From contig NZ_CP064955.1 in NCBI RefSeq assembly GCF_011038645.2, positions 1,240,001-1,304,000 on the forward strand: DNA of 64,000 nucleotides, written 5' to 3'. A model generated the notes under the pieces. It saw only the letters and a list, made by a program, of their open reading frames with translations, was not told the DNA's origin and searched no databases. The position numbers and the translations under genes are program-made. This document shows, in pieces, positions 55,209 through 64,000 of this stretch. Within the stretch, counting starts at the first letter, position 1, and every line of letters begins with the position of its first letter. The DNA comes from Corynebacterium qintianiae (lineage in GTDB: Bacteria > Actinomycetota > Actinomycetes > Mycobacteriales > Mycobacteriaceae).

Positions 55209-55237
55209 GTCACCGAAACGTCGTTAATTTTGGTGAC
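55209..55237. repeat. Hairpin in the divergent pentapeptide/type ISP intergenic region
   Basis: GTCACCGAAA (55209-55218) and TTTTGGTGAC (55228-55237) pair with a single G-T wobble around a 9-nt loop. It lies about 90 bp upstream of the ISP start, so an operator is as likely as a terminator. The rest of 55096-55328 shows no other gene. Confidence 0.45.
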
Positions 55238-55328
55238 CTGACCACCGCTGTCCTTACCCCATCAGATGCAAATCCCGCGCCCTCAATTGTTTGCAACACT
55301 CTTTCGGATTGTGCGCCATAATACCTTT

Positions 55329-58300
55329 ATGTCTTCGTTTGCTCAGGTCATGGATCAGCTCCGCGAGAACCAGCCCGCCGGCAAGTACGGTTCCGCCTTC
55401 GAGAAGCTCATGGTGAACTTCTTCCGGTCCGACCCGGTCCTGGTCAATGAGTACGACGAGGTCTACCGCTGGGTGGACTGGCGCTACAACGGCGGCACGG
55501 CGGACACCGGGATCGACCTCGTCGCGCGCCGGCGCGAGGACGGCCGGTGGACGGCGATCCAGTGCAAGTTCTACAAAGAAACCACGTCGCTGCAAAAAGC
55601 CCACCTGGATTCTTTCTTTGAGGCGTCGGGGCATAGCTTCGCCACCGAGGACGGCTCCGAATCCTTTGCCAACCGCATTGTCATCTCTACCACGGACAAG
55701 TGGTCCGCCAACGCGGAGAAGGCCCTAGAGAACCAGGTCATACCCACCAGCCGCATCGGTCTGGCCGACATCGCCCAGTCCCCCGTCGACTGGGACGTTG
55801 CCTTCCCCGGCTCCGAGATCCAGGTCAACCTTTCCCGGAAAGAAACCTTCTCACCGAAACCCCACCAGCAAACGGCCATCGGCAAGGCCATCGAGGGGTT
55901 CCAAACATCGGACCGCGGCAAGCTCATCATGGCCTGCGGCACCGGCAAGACCTTCACATCTCTGCGCCTAGCCGAACAGGTCGCTGAATGCAATGGTGGC
56001 AAGGCAAAAGTTCTGTTCCTCGTCCCGTCCATCTCCCTGCTCTCCCAGACGCTCAAGGAGTGGACGGCGCAGGCACGCCTCGATGTGCGCTCGGTGGCGG
56101 TGTGCTCCGACACCAAGGTCTCTAAGAAAGCCGAGGACATCGCCTCTTACGACCTGGAGGTGCCCGTGTCCACCCGCGGTGCCGAGATCGCAGATCGCAT
56201 GAGCTCGGGCAAGCGCAGCTCCGGGCTGCACGTGGTTTTTTCCACCTACCAGTCACTGCCCACGATCCACGACGCCCAAGCGCATGGCCTGGACGGTTTA
56301 GACCTCGTCATCTGCGACGAGGCCCACCGCACCACCGGCATCACGCTCGCCGGTGAGGAGGCCTCGAACTTCACCAAGATCCACGACGCCGACTACATCA
56401 AGGCCTCCAAGCGCCTGTACATGACCGCCACCCCCCGGCTTTTCGACGACGCCGTCAAGGGCAAAGCCGCCGATCACTCCGCCGAGGTCGCCTCCATGGA
56501 CGACGAGGCGATATTCGGCCCCGAATTCCACCGCCTCGGCTTCGGGGAGGCCGTTGAAGCCGGCCTACTCACCGACTACAAGGTGCTGGTGATGACGGTC
56601 GACGAGGACATCGCGGCCGACACACTTGCGCGCGGAAGCCAAGAGATTAACCTCTCGCTCGCCTCTGCCATGATCGGTGCGTGGAACGGCCTGGCCAAGC
56701 GCTCCGGCAAGGAGCAGGGCACCAAGTCCGGATTCGAGCACGGCGCCGAGCCAATGCGCCGCTCGGTCGCCTTTGCCAAGGACATCAAGACCTCGAAGCA
56801 GATCGCGGAGTTCTACCCGGCGCTGATTGCCAACTACCAGCAAGCGCTGCGCGAGGCGTCGGTGCTTAGCGACGTCTCGGACCTCAACCTCGGCCTGGAG
56901 GTCGAGGCCCGGCATGTTGACGGCTCGATGAACGCCCTGGCCCGCAACAACCGCATCTCCTGGCTGGAATCCTCCTTCACTGGCAAGGAGACCCGCGTGC
57001 TCACCAACGCCCGCTGTCTCTCGGAGGGCGTGGACGTGCCCGCGCTCGACTCCGTCATCTTTTTCAACCCGCGCAATTCCATGGTGGACGTGGTCCAGTC
57101 CGTGGGCCGCGTGATGCGCAAGTCTGAGGGCAAGGACTACGGCTACATCATCCTGCCGGTGGCCGTTCCCCCGGGGAAGTCCCCGTCGGAGGCGCTCAAC
57201 GACAACACGCGGTTCAAGGTGGTCTGGCAGATCCTCAACGCGCTGCGCGCCCACGATGACCGCTTCAACGCCGTGGTCAACGCGGTCTCACTTAACGAGG
57301 GCAGCCCCGACGCTTTGCCTATCGACGTCGTACACGTCGACGACCCCGCAAGGAAGCTCGACAAGCTCTCGGGGGACAACACCGACACGCCTACCGACAG
57401 CGGCAAAGAGCTTTCCGGCCAATCTCTTGCCCTCTTCTCCCTGGAGCAGTGGCAGGAGGCGATGTACGTCAAGATCGTGGACAAGGTGGGCACCCGCACC
57501 TACTGGGAGGACTGGGCCGACGACGTCGCGGAGATCGCCCAGGCCCAGATCGCCCGCATCAACGCGATCCTGGCCAACGCGAACCCGAAGCTGCGCCGCG
57601 AGTTCAATTCTTTTGTCGAGGGTCTGCGCAATAACCTCAACAACTCGATCACCCCCGAATCGGCCGTGGAGATGCTCTCCCAGCACCTGATCACTGCGCC
57701 GGTGTTCAACGCGCTGTTTAGCGAGCACGACTTCGCTGCCTACAACCCCGTCTCCCGGGTGATGCAGCGCATGGTCGACGCGATGGCGAATAACCACCTC
57801 GACGCGGAGACGGAGAAGCTGGACAAGTTCTACGAGTCGGTGCGATTGCGCGCCGCCGCGGTCACCTCGGCCTCCGGCAAGCAGCAGGTGATCAAGGAAC
57901 TTTACGAGCGCTTCTTCCGCAAGGCCTTCAAGAAGCAGGCCGAGGCGCTCGGCATCGTCTACACCCCCGTGGAGATAGTGGACTTCATCCTGCGCGCGGC
58001 AAATGACGCCTCTCTCCAACACTTTGGCCGAGGTCTTAGCGACGAAGGCGTGACCGTCCTCGACCCGTTCGCCGGTACCTCGACGTTCACGGTCCGTCTG
58101 CTGCAGTCGGGACTCATTCAGCCGGAGGACATGGCGCGGAAGTACGCAGGAGAACTCTTCGCCACCGAGATCATGCTGTTGGCCTACTACGTCTCCGCGG
58201 TCAACATCGAGACCACCTACAACGCCCTGCAAGCGGAGGAAGCGTTGCGGCGCGGAGAACCCGAGCCCGACTACGTGCCGTTTAGCGGCATTACTTTAGC

Positions 58301-60284
58301 TGACACCTTCCAGATCCATGAGGATGGCGACATCCCGGACCTGAACATTTTCCGGGAGAACAACGTGTCGATCGAGCGGCAGAAAAAGGCGCCGATCAAC
58401 GTGGTCATCGGCAACCCGCCGTATTCCGCTGGTCAGACGAGCGCCAACGACCTCAACGCCAACCTGAAGTACCCCAGCTTGGACAAGCGCATCGCCGAGA
58501 CGTATGCGACCCTGTCCACCGCGACCAACAAGAACTCACTGTACGACTCCTACCTGCGCGCCTTCCGCTGGGCCACGGACCGGATCGGTGACCAGGGAAT
58601 CGTTGCGTTTGTCTCCAACGGCGGTTGGATTGACGGTAACACCGGTGACGGAATGCGCCTATCGATGGCAAACGACTTCACCGACGTATACGTGTTCAAC
58701 CTCCGGGGCAACCAGCGCACCGCTGGAGAGCAGTCGCGAAAAGAAGGTGGCAAGGTGTTTGGTGCAGGATCCCGCAGCACCATCGCCATCACCGTCGGCA
58801 TAAAGGATCCCAAGCGTTCCGGCTTCACCCTCCACTACCGCGACATCGGCGACTACCTCAGTGCCGAGGAAAAGCTCGAAATCGTCAGCCGAAGCACCCT
58901 AGAAAACATCGATTGGCAGAACATTCAGCCGAACAAATCCGGCGATTGGCTAAACCAGCGAAGCGAGGACTTCAGCACTTGGCCGGTCATCGGGGATAAG
59001 AAGCACTCTGGGCTGCAATTCTTCGTCGAATTTTCCCGAGGTCTCGCTACTTCGAGAGACGCGTGGGCCTACGCTCAAACCAAAGTCCAGCTGCTCGAAA
59101 AAATGGGCCGAATGGTCTCGACTTATGACAAAACACGAGACGAACTTCAGCGTTGGTCAACCCAGCATCAGAGAGATCAAATTAGGGAATCTGACGTTAA
59201 TGAGTTTTTAAGCAGCCGTCCGGATCTTGCCTCCCCTACTAAAATTTCTTGGAACCGATCACTCAAGCTTCAGGCCGCTAAGAACAATGAAATCCCGGTT
59301 CAGGCCGAGCGAATCTACGCCTCGTTGTACCGGCCTTTCACCGCGATGGTGGCATATTTTGATACACCTTTGAACGACATGGTATATAAGCTTCCGTCGA
59401 TGTTTCCGACTCCGTCCCACGAAAACGTAGGCATCGGAGTCTGTGCGGCATCGAATCGGACCCCGTTCTCTGTCCTTGGACTTGACATTCTGCCGAATCT
59501 AGGATTGTTCATGGACCCTGTTCAATTCTTCCCCCGCTTCACTTGGGCACCAGCAAACGCTGATGGCGGCCTGTTCGGTGAGGGGAGCGTCGTCACGCAA
59601 GCTCCCGAGCCCAGCGAGTACGGCGAGATTGGCGAGGTTGCCGACGGGTACGTGCGCGTGGACAACGTCACCGACGAGATCAAAGCGATCTACCGCGAGG
59701 CCCTGGGCTCCGACATCACCGCCGACGACATCTTCCACTTCGTCTACGGCAAGCTGCACGACCCTGCCTACCGGGAGACGTACGCAGCGGACCTGAAGAA
59801 GATGCTCCCGCACATAGAGACGCCCACATCGCGCGAGGAGTTCGACACGTTCGCCGCTGCCGGGCGTGAGCTGATGCAGCTGCACGTGGGCTACGAGGAC
59901 GTCGAGCCGTGGCCCGTGACTGTCACGGTCAAGGGCGATGAGGCCAACCGGGAGACGTGGCGGGTCTCCAAGATGGCGTGGGCGAAAATCATTGACCCGG
60001 AAACCGGGAAGAAAGTTGACGACGTGACCACGCTGAAGTACAACTCGCACGTCACTATCTCGGACATCCCCGCCGAGGCCGACGAGTACATGCTCGGCTC
60101 GCGCAGCGCGCTGGGGTGGATCGTGGACCGCTACCAGGTGAAGAAAGACAAGGCCTCCGGCATTGTCAACGACCCGAACGACTGGGCCGACGAGGTCGGC
60201 AACCCGCGCTACATCGTGGATCTGATCGCCAAGGTCACGCGGGTGGCGGTGGAGACGGTTCGGATTGTTAGGGGGCTTGAGTAG
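55329..60284 (+). CDS. Type ISP single-chain restriction-modification enzyme (nuclease-helicase-methylase-specificity)
   Basis: This 1651-residue protein joins all functions in one chain, as in LlaGI/LlaBIII-type enzymes. An Mrr-like PD-(D/E)XK nuclease domain is N-terminal (GIDLVARR...IQCKF, about residues 58-80). Next is a superfamily 2 translocase with Walker A MACGTGKT (about 200), DEAH (CDEAHR) and TATPR, then an adenine methyltransferase with motif I DPFAGTSTF (about 915) and motif IV NPPYS (about 1030), and a C-terminal target-recognition region. The ATG at 55329 follows CATAAT by 6 nt. The gene is about 70% GC in the helicase but about 44% GC around 59160-59400 (specificity region). 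It methylates one strand of a short asymmetric site. Confidence 0.93.
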   Translation: MSSFAQVMDQLRENQPAGKYGSAFEKLMVNFFRSDPVLVNEYDEVYRWVDWRYNGGTADTGIDLVARRREDGRWTAIQCKFYKETTSLQKAHLDSFFEASGHSFATEDGSESFANRIVISTTDKWSANAEKALENQVIPTSRIGLADIAQSPVDWDVAFPGSEIQVNLSRKETFSPKPHQQTAIGKAIEGFQTSDRGKLIMACGTGKTFTSLRLAEQVAECNGGKAKVLFLVPSISLLSQTLKEWTAQARLDVRSVAVCSDTKVSKKAEDIASYDLEVPVSTRGAEIADRMSSGKRSSGLHVVFSTYQSLPTIHDAQAHGLDGLDLVICDEAHRTTGITLAGEEASNFTKIHDADYIKASKRLYMTATPRLFDDAVKGKAADHSAEVASMDDEAIFGPEFHRLGFGEAVEAGLLTDYKVLVMTVDEDIAADTLARGSQEINLSLASAMIGAWNGLAKRSGKEQGTKSGFEHGAEPMRRSVAFAKDIKTSKQIAEFYPALIANYQQALREASVLSDVSDLNLGLEVEARHVDGSMNALARNNRISWLESSFTGKETRVLTNARCLSEGVDVPALDSVIFFNPRNSMVDVVQSVGRVMRKSEGKDYGYIILPVAVPPGKSPSEALNDNTRFKVVWQILNALRAHDDRFNAVVNAVSLNEGSPDALPIDVVHVDDPARKLDKLSGDNTDTPTDSGKELSGQSLALFSLEQWQEAMYVKIVDKVGTRTYWEDWADDVAEIAQAQIARINAILANANPKLRREFNSFVEGLRNNLNNSITPESAVEMLSQHLITAPVFNALFSEHDFAAYNPVSRVMQRMVDAMANNHLDAETEKLDKFYESVRLRAAAVTSASGKQQVIKELYERFFRKAFKKQAEALGIVYTPVEIVDFILRAANDASLQHFGRGLSDEGVTVLDPFAGTSTFTVRLLQSGLIQPEDMARKYAGELFATEIMLLAYYVSAVNIETTYNALQAEEALRRGEPEPDYVPFSGITLADTFQIHEDGDIPDLNIFRENNVSIERQKKAPINVVIGNPPYSAGQTSANDLNANLKYPSLDKRIAETYATLSTATNKNSLYDSYLRAFRWATDRIGDQGIVAFVSNGGWIDGNTGDGMRLSMANDFTDVYVFNLRGNQRTAGEQSRKEGGKVFGAGSRSTIAITVGIKDPKRSGFTLHYRDIGDYLSAEEKLEIVSRSTLENIDWQNIQPNKSGDWLNQRSEDFSTWPVIGDKKHSGLQFFVEFSRGLATSRDAWAYAQTKVQLLEKMGRMVSTYDKTRDELQRWSTQHQRDQIRESDVNEFLSSRPDLASPTKISWNRSLKLQAAKNNEIPVQAERIYASLYRPFTAMVAYFDTPLNDMVYKLPSMFPTPSHENVGIGVCAASNRTPFSVLGLDILPNLGLFMDPVQFFPRFTWAPANADGGLFGEGSVVTQAPEPSEYGEIGEVADGYVRVDNVTDEIKAIYREALGSDITADDIFHFVYGKLHDPAYRETYAADLKKMLPHIETPTSREEFDTFAAAGRELMQLHVGYEDVEPWPVTVTVKGDEANRETWRVSKMAWAKIIDPETGKKVDDVTTLKYNSHVTISDIPAEADEYMLGSRSALGWIVDRYQVKKDKASGIVNDPNDWADEVGNPRYIVDLIAKVTRVAVETVRIVRGLE

Positions 60285-60428
60285 ACGCCCCTACCCCGCC
60301 AGGATCGTCGCTATCAGGTTGATCGTGCCGCCGAGGGGGAGCGCTGAGACACAACGTCCCGGGAATCCTGACGTTCGCATCGACGTGCTGAAACTCAGAG
60401 GTACTAGGTATGCAGCGAGTGTAACCGC

Positions 60429-61357
60429 CTACTGCCTCTGCGCCAGAAGCTCGCGCACCATCGGCATAACTTTTTCACCGGTGAGCTGGATTGACTCCAT
60501 TGCGTACTCGTGCGGCAAGGTGCCGTTGGAGTACTTGTACACCAAGCGGTCCAGGCCGAGCTCGCGGATGGTGCGCGCCGTCTTGCGCGCCACCGTCTCC
60601 GGCGAGCCGAGGTGCAGAGCACCATCTCGGATCTCGTTGACAAACTGCTCCGGGGTCGGCTCCGGCCAGCCGCGGTGGCGCCCAGCAAGCGTGCGGGAGC
60701 GGCGCCAGTGCGGGTACATCCGCTCGGCAGCCTCCTCATCGGTAGCGGCGAAGCCGTGCACGTGGGCGCCGACGCATTCGCGCGGATGGCCGAGCTCCTC
60801 GTTCGCCCGTTGGTAGAGATCCACGAAGGGTTTAAAGCGCACGGGTGCGCCACCGATATCGCCAGCATCAGTTTCATCCGTTGGCGTGCCGCTCGCACGA
60901 CGGACTCGGGCGAGCCGCCCACCGCAACCCAGGTGGGCAGGGGTTGTTCGGTGCGGGGAAACACGGAGGTGTGCTCAAGCGACGCCCTGGTCGTACCCGA
61001 CCAGGAGAAGGGTTCGCCGGTGCGGTCGGCGTCGAGAAGCGAGCGCACAAGGTCGAGTTTTTCTTCGAAGAGCACCTCGTAGTCGCGCAGGTCGTAGCCG
61101 AACAGCGGGAAGGACTCGGTGAACGAGCCTCGGCCCAACTGCATCTCGGCGCGGCCGTTCGACAGCGCCTGGAGGGTGGAGAAGCGTTCGAAGACGCGCA
61201 CCGGGTCGTCGGAAGATAAAACAATGACCGAGGTGGTCAGGTGGATGTACTTGGTGCGCGAGGCGATCGCGGCGAGCAGCATATCGGGGGCGGACACGGC
61301 GTAGTCATCGCGGTGGTGCTCGCCGATGCCCAAGACGTCGAAGCCGAGCTCGACCAT
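60429..61357 (-). pseudogene. Luciferase-like (LLM class) flavin-dependent oxidoreductase, truncated and frameshifted
   Basis: From 61357 the frame reads MVELGFDVLGIGEHHRDDY, the usual region from about residue 35 of such enzymes, through RMKLMLAI. Around 60855-60862 the normal sequence IGGAPVRFKPFVDLYQRA continues in the other frame to the stop at 60429, so one base is missing. The 5' end is also lost: the in-frame remnant upstream (GDVTTTPKGPA, to about 61400) runs straight into the middle of the first helix and meets a TAG. These enzymes oxidise small substrates with FMNH2 or F420H2. The two lesions suggest decay at the edge of the island. Confidence 0.8.
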
Positions 61358-61436
61358 GGCGGGGCCCTTGGGTGTTGTGGTTACGTCACCTACAACGCGT
61401 GGCTGAAATGGACACTATCCCCGCGAGCTCACAGGT

Positions 61437-62216
61437 TTAGACGGGACTGAGTGAGGACCCACACGGATCCTTCGAAGTGACAAGCTTGTATTTCTCAGAC
61501 CCGCGCAGCAGATCGGTCTGCTCCATCCACGCGAGAACATCAAAGACCCGGAGTGCGGAAATGCTCTCGCGCAGACCCACAGCCTCACGCAGAGCTTTCA
61601 GCATCTGCTCGATGCCAGGATCTTCCACCAGCGCAATGTGAAGCGGGCGCAGGTACTGTTCACGTGCGCCAGTTAGCGCCGTAACTCGCTCGTCGTAAAT
61701 CGGGTAAATATGCGGCAGTTTCCGAGCAATCAGCTTCGACGCCCTCACCGCGCCAATGCCATCTACCTCGCGCAGCTTCTTTTCCAGCACAAACGGAGCC
61801 CAGGCAGTGTCTGGGAGTAATTTGATTCTCCCGGTGTAGGAGGTTTTCTCCAACGGCACCTGGCTGAGCGACGCGTACCCGCTGCACGCCTGAACCGCCT
61901 CTGCCAGAAAGTAATTAAACTCTTCTCGCCGCCGATGCAAAATCACCGCCGCGGCCCGTCCTTCGATCGGCGCGCTCAGGTACGAAGCCGCGAGAATGTC
62001 CTCTGCGGTGAACTCCTCGGGTTGTGCGGGATGGGGGCTTTGCGTCCACTCATCGTAGTATGCGCCGGAGAACCATCCCGTCGGGTTCCGATCACCAGCG
62101 TCGCCTTCTAGCCGGGAACTGTAGTAGCGCCGGAGTAAGGTTTCGGCTGTGGTCGAATCACCTGCCATGGCGGCAATCAGGCACACGGGCAACCTGAACC
62201 GAACACTGTTGTCCAC
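61437..62216 (-). CDS. Hypothetical protein, DUF6308-like
   Basis: This 259-residue protein starts at GTG 62216 with AAAGGAG 5 nt upstream. The middle has LREVDGIGAVRASKLIARKLP, a helix-hairpin-helix-like sequence, then PIYDERVTALTGAREQYL. The overall pattern resembles the actinobacterial DUF6308 family of unknown function, a match made from memory and not certain. No signal peptide or membrane segment is seen. Because it lies at the right edge of the accessory island, a DNA-related role is possible but not shown. Confidence 0.6.
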   Translation of the reverse strand: MDNSVRFRLPVCLIAAMAGDSTTAETLLRRYYSSRLEGDAGDRNPTGWFSGAYYDEWTQSPHPAQPEEFTAEDILAASYLSAPIEGRAAAVILHRRREEFNYFLAEAVQACSGYASLSQVPLEKTSYTGRIKLLPDTAWAPFVLEKKLREVDGIGAVRASKLIARKLPHIYPIYDERVTALTGAREQYLRPLHIALVEDPGIEQMLKALREAVGLRESISALRVFDVLAWMEQTDLLRGSEKYKLVTSKDPCGSSLSPV

Positions 62217-62344
62217 ATCGACTCCTTTCGGGGACGCCTCCGCTTCCCTCTCGCTTGAGCTGAAGACCGGTCACGGATCCTCCGCGGGTCGCGCGCACTC
62301 TAAGGCTGCCACAATGAGTACGTCAGCCCATGTAGCGTAACACC

Positions 62345-62764
62345 ATGAACGCCTTGGACCGCCGCGGAATCAGACTCGTGCTCATTCATCTTGCGTGCCT
62401 GGGCGCCTACATCGTATCCCCGTTCCTCGCCGCCACGTTCCTCCCCCTGCGAGGCTGGCTCACCCTGGGAATCGGACTAGGCATCATCGCCTGCCTGGCC
62501 AGCGCCTGGTTCGTCGCCACCGCGGTGCGTTCGGAGGAGCGCAGCAGCGGTTCCGCACTCATCTTTGCTATCTCTGCCATCCTCACCGCCGTGGGGTGGG
62601 GTTTCGGCATAGTCGGGTGGATTGAAGAGTTTCGCGCCAACACGGAGCTGCCCATTATCAACCTCGGAATTCTGCTGGTACCGGCGGGTGTGCTCCTCGG
62701 GGTCGCGGGTGTGGCTGCCGCGTGGGCTCAGTCGATATCGCAGGACGGCCGACGGTCTCACTAA
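62345..62764 (+). CDS. Small four-helix membrane protein of unknown function
   Basis: This 139-residue protein has four transmembrane helices (about 10-32, 38-58, 70-90 and 103-125) and short loops, with no recognisable motif. TAGCGT lies 6 nt before the ATG, so the transcript is probably leaderless. It is followed 45 bp later by the antiporter gene on the same strand. Confidence 0.7.
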   Translation: MNALDRRGIRLVLIHLACLGAYIVSPFLAATFLPLRGWLTLGIGLGIIACLASAWFVATAVRSEERSSGSALIFAISAILTAVGWGFGIVGWIEEFRANTELPIINLGILLVPAGVLLGVAGVAAAWAQSISQDGRRSH

Positions 62765-62809
62765 CGCTTACCGCACACCCCCGCTGGCCCGGGCGTACCC
62801 TTGAGCCTC

Positions 62810-64000
62810 ATGGATACGCTCGTCCTCGCCGCAGGTGAGTTCGACCAGACCTCCGCGCTGGTCAGCTTCGCCTGGATCATGGCGGCCGCGCTGCTCGCGC
62901 CGATTATCTCCCAGCTCACGCGCGGTTACGTGCCATCCGTGGCGCTATTCCTATTGTTCGGCATGCTCATCGGCCCCTCGGTGTGGGGACTCGCCGGATT
63001 CGACGGTGGCATCACCCTGCTCAAAGAGCTCGGCGTCGGCGCCCTATTCCTGCTCGCCGGGTTCGAAATCGACCGCTCGAGCCTGCGCTCGCGCCAGGCG
63101 GGCAGCTCGCTTGTCACCTGGGTGTTCTGCCTGGTGCTCAGCACCGGCGGCGCATGGCTTCTACTTCGCGACGCCCCCTCGCCCTCGTCGTCGGCATCGC
63201 GCTGACCTCCACCGCCTTAGGCACCGTCATGCCCGTGCTCAAGCAGCAGGGTTTAGAAGACTCGAAAATTGGCCGGTCCGTGATGATCCACGGCGCCGTC
63301 GGCGAAGTCGCCCCGATCGCCGCGATGGCGCTGCTGCTCAGCACCCGGTCGACCCTAGCCACAGCCATCATCCTGCTCGTCTTCGTGGTCATCGCGGTGC
63401 TCGTGGGAATCATGCCGCGGGCGATCGTCACACTGATGCCGTGGGTGCACAAGGCCTTCCTCGCCGGCTACGGCGAGACCAACCAGACCGTCCTGCGCCT
63501 GATCGTGCTCATCCTCGCAGTGCTCATGGCCGTTACCGCCGTCTTCGAGCTCGACGTCGTGCTCGGTGCCTTCGCCGCCGGCTTCATCCTCAACGCCGTC
63601 GCACCGAACGAGATCCACGACGACCTAGAGAAGGCACTCAACGTGCTGTTCTACTCCATGCTCATCCCGGTCTTCTTCGTCGCCTCCGGCATGGAGATCA
63701 ACTGGCAGGTTATCCGCGACAACGCCCTCGCAGTCATCGCCGTTCCACTCATCATCCTGATCACCCGCGGCCTGCCGGTCTTCCTGCGGGAGAACAGCCA
63801 CCGCGACGACGAGAAGCTTGCGGTTCTCGAGCGCCTCCAGGTCGCCCTCTACGCGGCCACCGGGTTGCCGATCATCGTCGCGGTGACATCACTCGCGCAA
63901 TCTGCGGGCCTGCTCGATCAGGAGACGGCCTCCATCTTCGTCGCCGGTGGCGCGCTCACCGTCGCGGCCTACCCGCTGCTGGCGCGCGTGGTGGCGTCGC
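62810..64000 (+). pseudogene. CPA2-family cation/proton antiporter (KefB-like), frameshifted; 3' end outside window
   Basis: From ATG 62810 (TACCCT 8 nt upstream) the frame reads MDTLVLAAGEFDQTSALVSF and continues to LLRDAPSPSS, then stops at 63205. The family sequence resumes as LALVVGIALTSTALGTVMPVL in the frame that fits a sixth C in the CCCCC run at 63174-63178, and stays open to the window end. It is a Na+/H+ or K+/H+ antiporter with helices throughout and the GAFAAGF motif. The break may be true decay, phase variation in the C run, or a base error. Confidence 0.85.

Noticed and set aside
1..64000. CRISPR arrays, insertion sequences, rRNA, phage att sites
   Set aside because: No regularly spaced repeats, transposase frames or rRNA sequence were seen; no direct repeat of a tRNA 3' end bounding the 53-62 kb island was found by eye.

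Overview
The window is a high-GC (about 65%) actinobacterial chromosome segment. Its gene order from aftC through miaA matches the conserved Corynebacterium/Mycobacterium block aftC-msrB-hemQ-DUF3000-rnd-dxs-rlmD-like-DUF3710-dut-DUF3093-DUF4193-suhB-ppgK-sigA-...-sigB-dtxR-galE-...-oxyR-hrpA-nrdR-divS-lexA-sugR-fruK-ptsF-ptsH-uraA-hflX-dapF-miaA. The divS/lexA/sugR/fruK/ptsF cluster, DtxR with the Met10/Cys/Glu/His metal ligands, and many apparently leaderless promoters (a TANNNT box 6 to 8 nt before the start codon) point to the genus Corynebacterium. I cannot name the species.

Layout. 1-2401 (-): an export operon of CopC, a PCu(A)C copper chaperone and a Tat-secreted DyP peroxidase that runs off the left edge. 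2536-4515 (-): a secreted protein, an ECF sigma factor and a membrane anti-sigma-like protein. 4851-5690: tRNA-Val(CAC) on the minus strand, then a plus-strand cluster of six tRNAs (Gly, Val, Gly, Cys, Val, Gly) that looks partly tandem-duplicated. 5808-27259: the conserved housekeeping block for arabinan synthesis, haem, isoprenoids, dUTPase, polyphosphate glucokinase, SigA, SigB, DtxR and GalE. 27272-38107: DUF4192, PAC2, a Ski2-like helicase, OxyR, HrpA, NrdR and DivS. 38328-43330: LexA, SugR and the fructose PTS operon with HPr. 43337-53558: UraA, HflX, DapF, MiaA, a DUF349 protein and a GNAT protein, interrupted by a lower-GC three-gene cassette (49386-50338). 53692-62216: an accessory island with a pentapeptide-repeat membrane protein, a single-chain type ISP restriction-modification enzyme, a broken luciferase-like monooxygenase and a hypothetical protein. 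62345-64000: a small membrane protein and a frameshifted CPA2 antiporter that runs off the right edge.

Three genes are broken in this sequence: suhB has an in-frame TAG, the luciferase-like gene is 5'-truncated and frameshifted, and the antiporter is frameshifted in a C run. These may be real decay or base errors.

The least expected signals are: (i) an 11-bp word, GCTTATCGACG, present 13 times without mismatch, in both orientations and three codon contexts, and absent from the terminal island; (ii) a perfect inverted pair of DnaA boxes in the DUF4192/PAC2 divergent intergenic region; (iii) an SOS-box-like palindrome on the -10 of the unknown three-gene cassette; (iv) the pentapeptide/type ISP island, whose ISP gene has a low-GC target-recognition segment.
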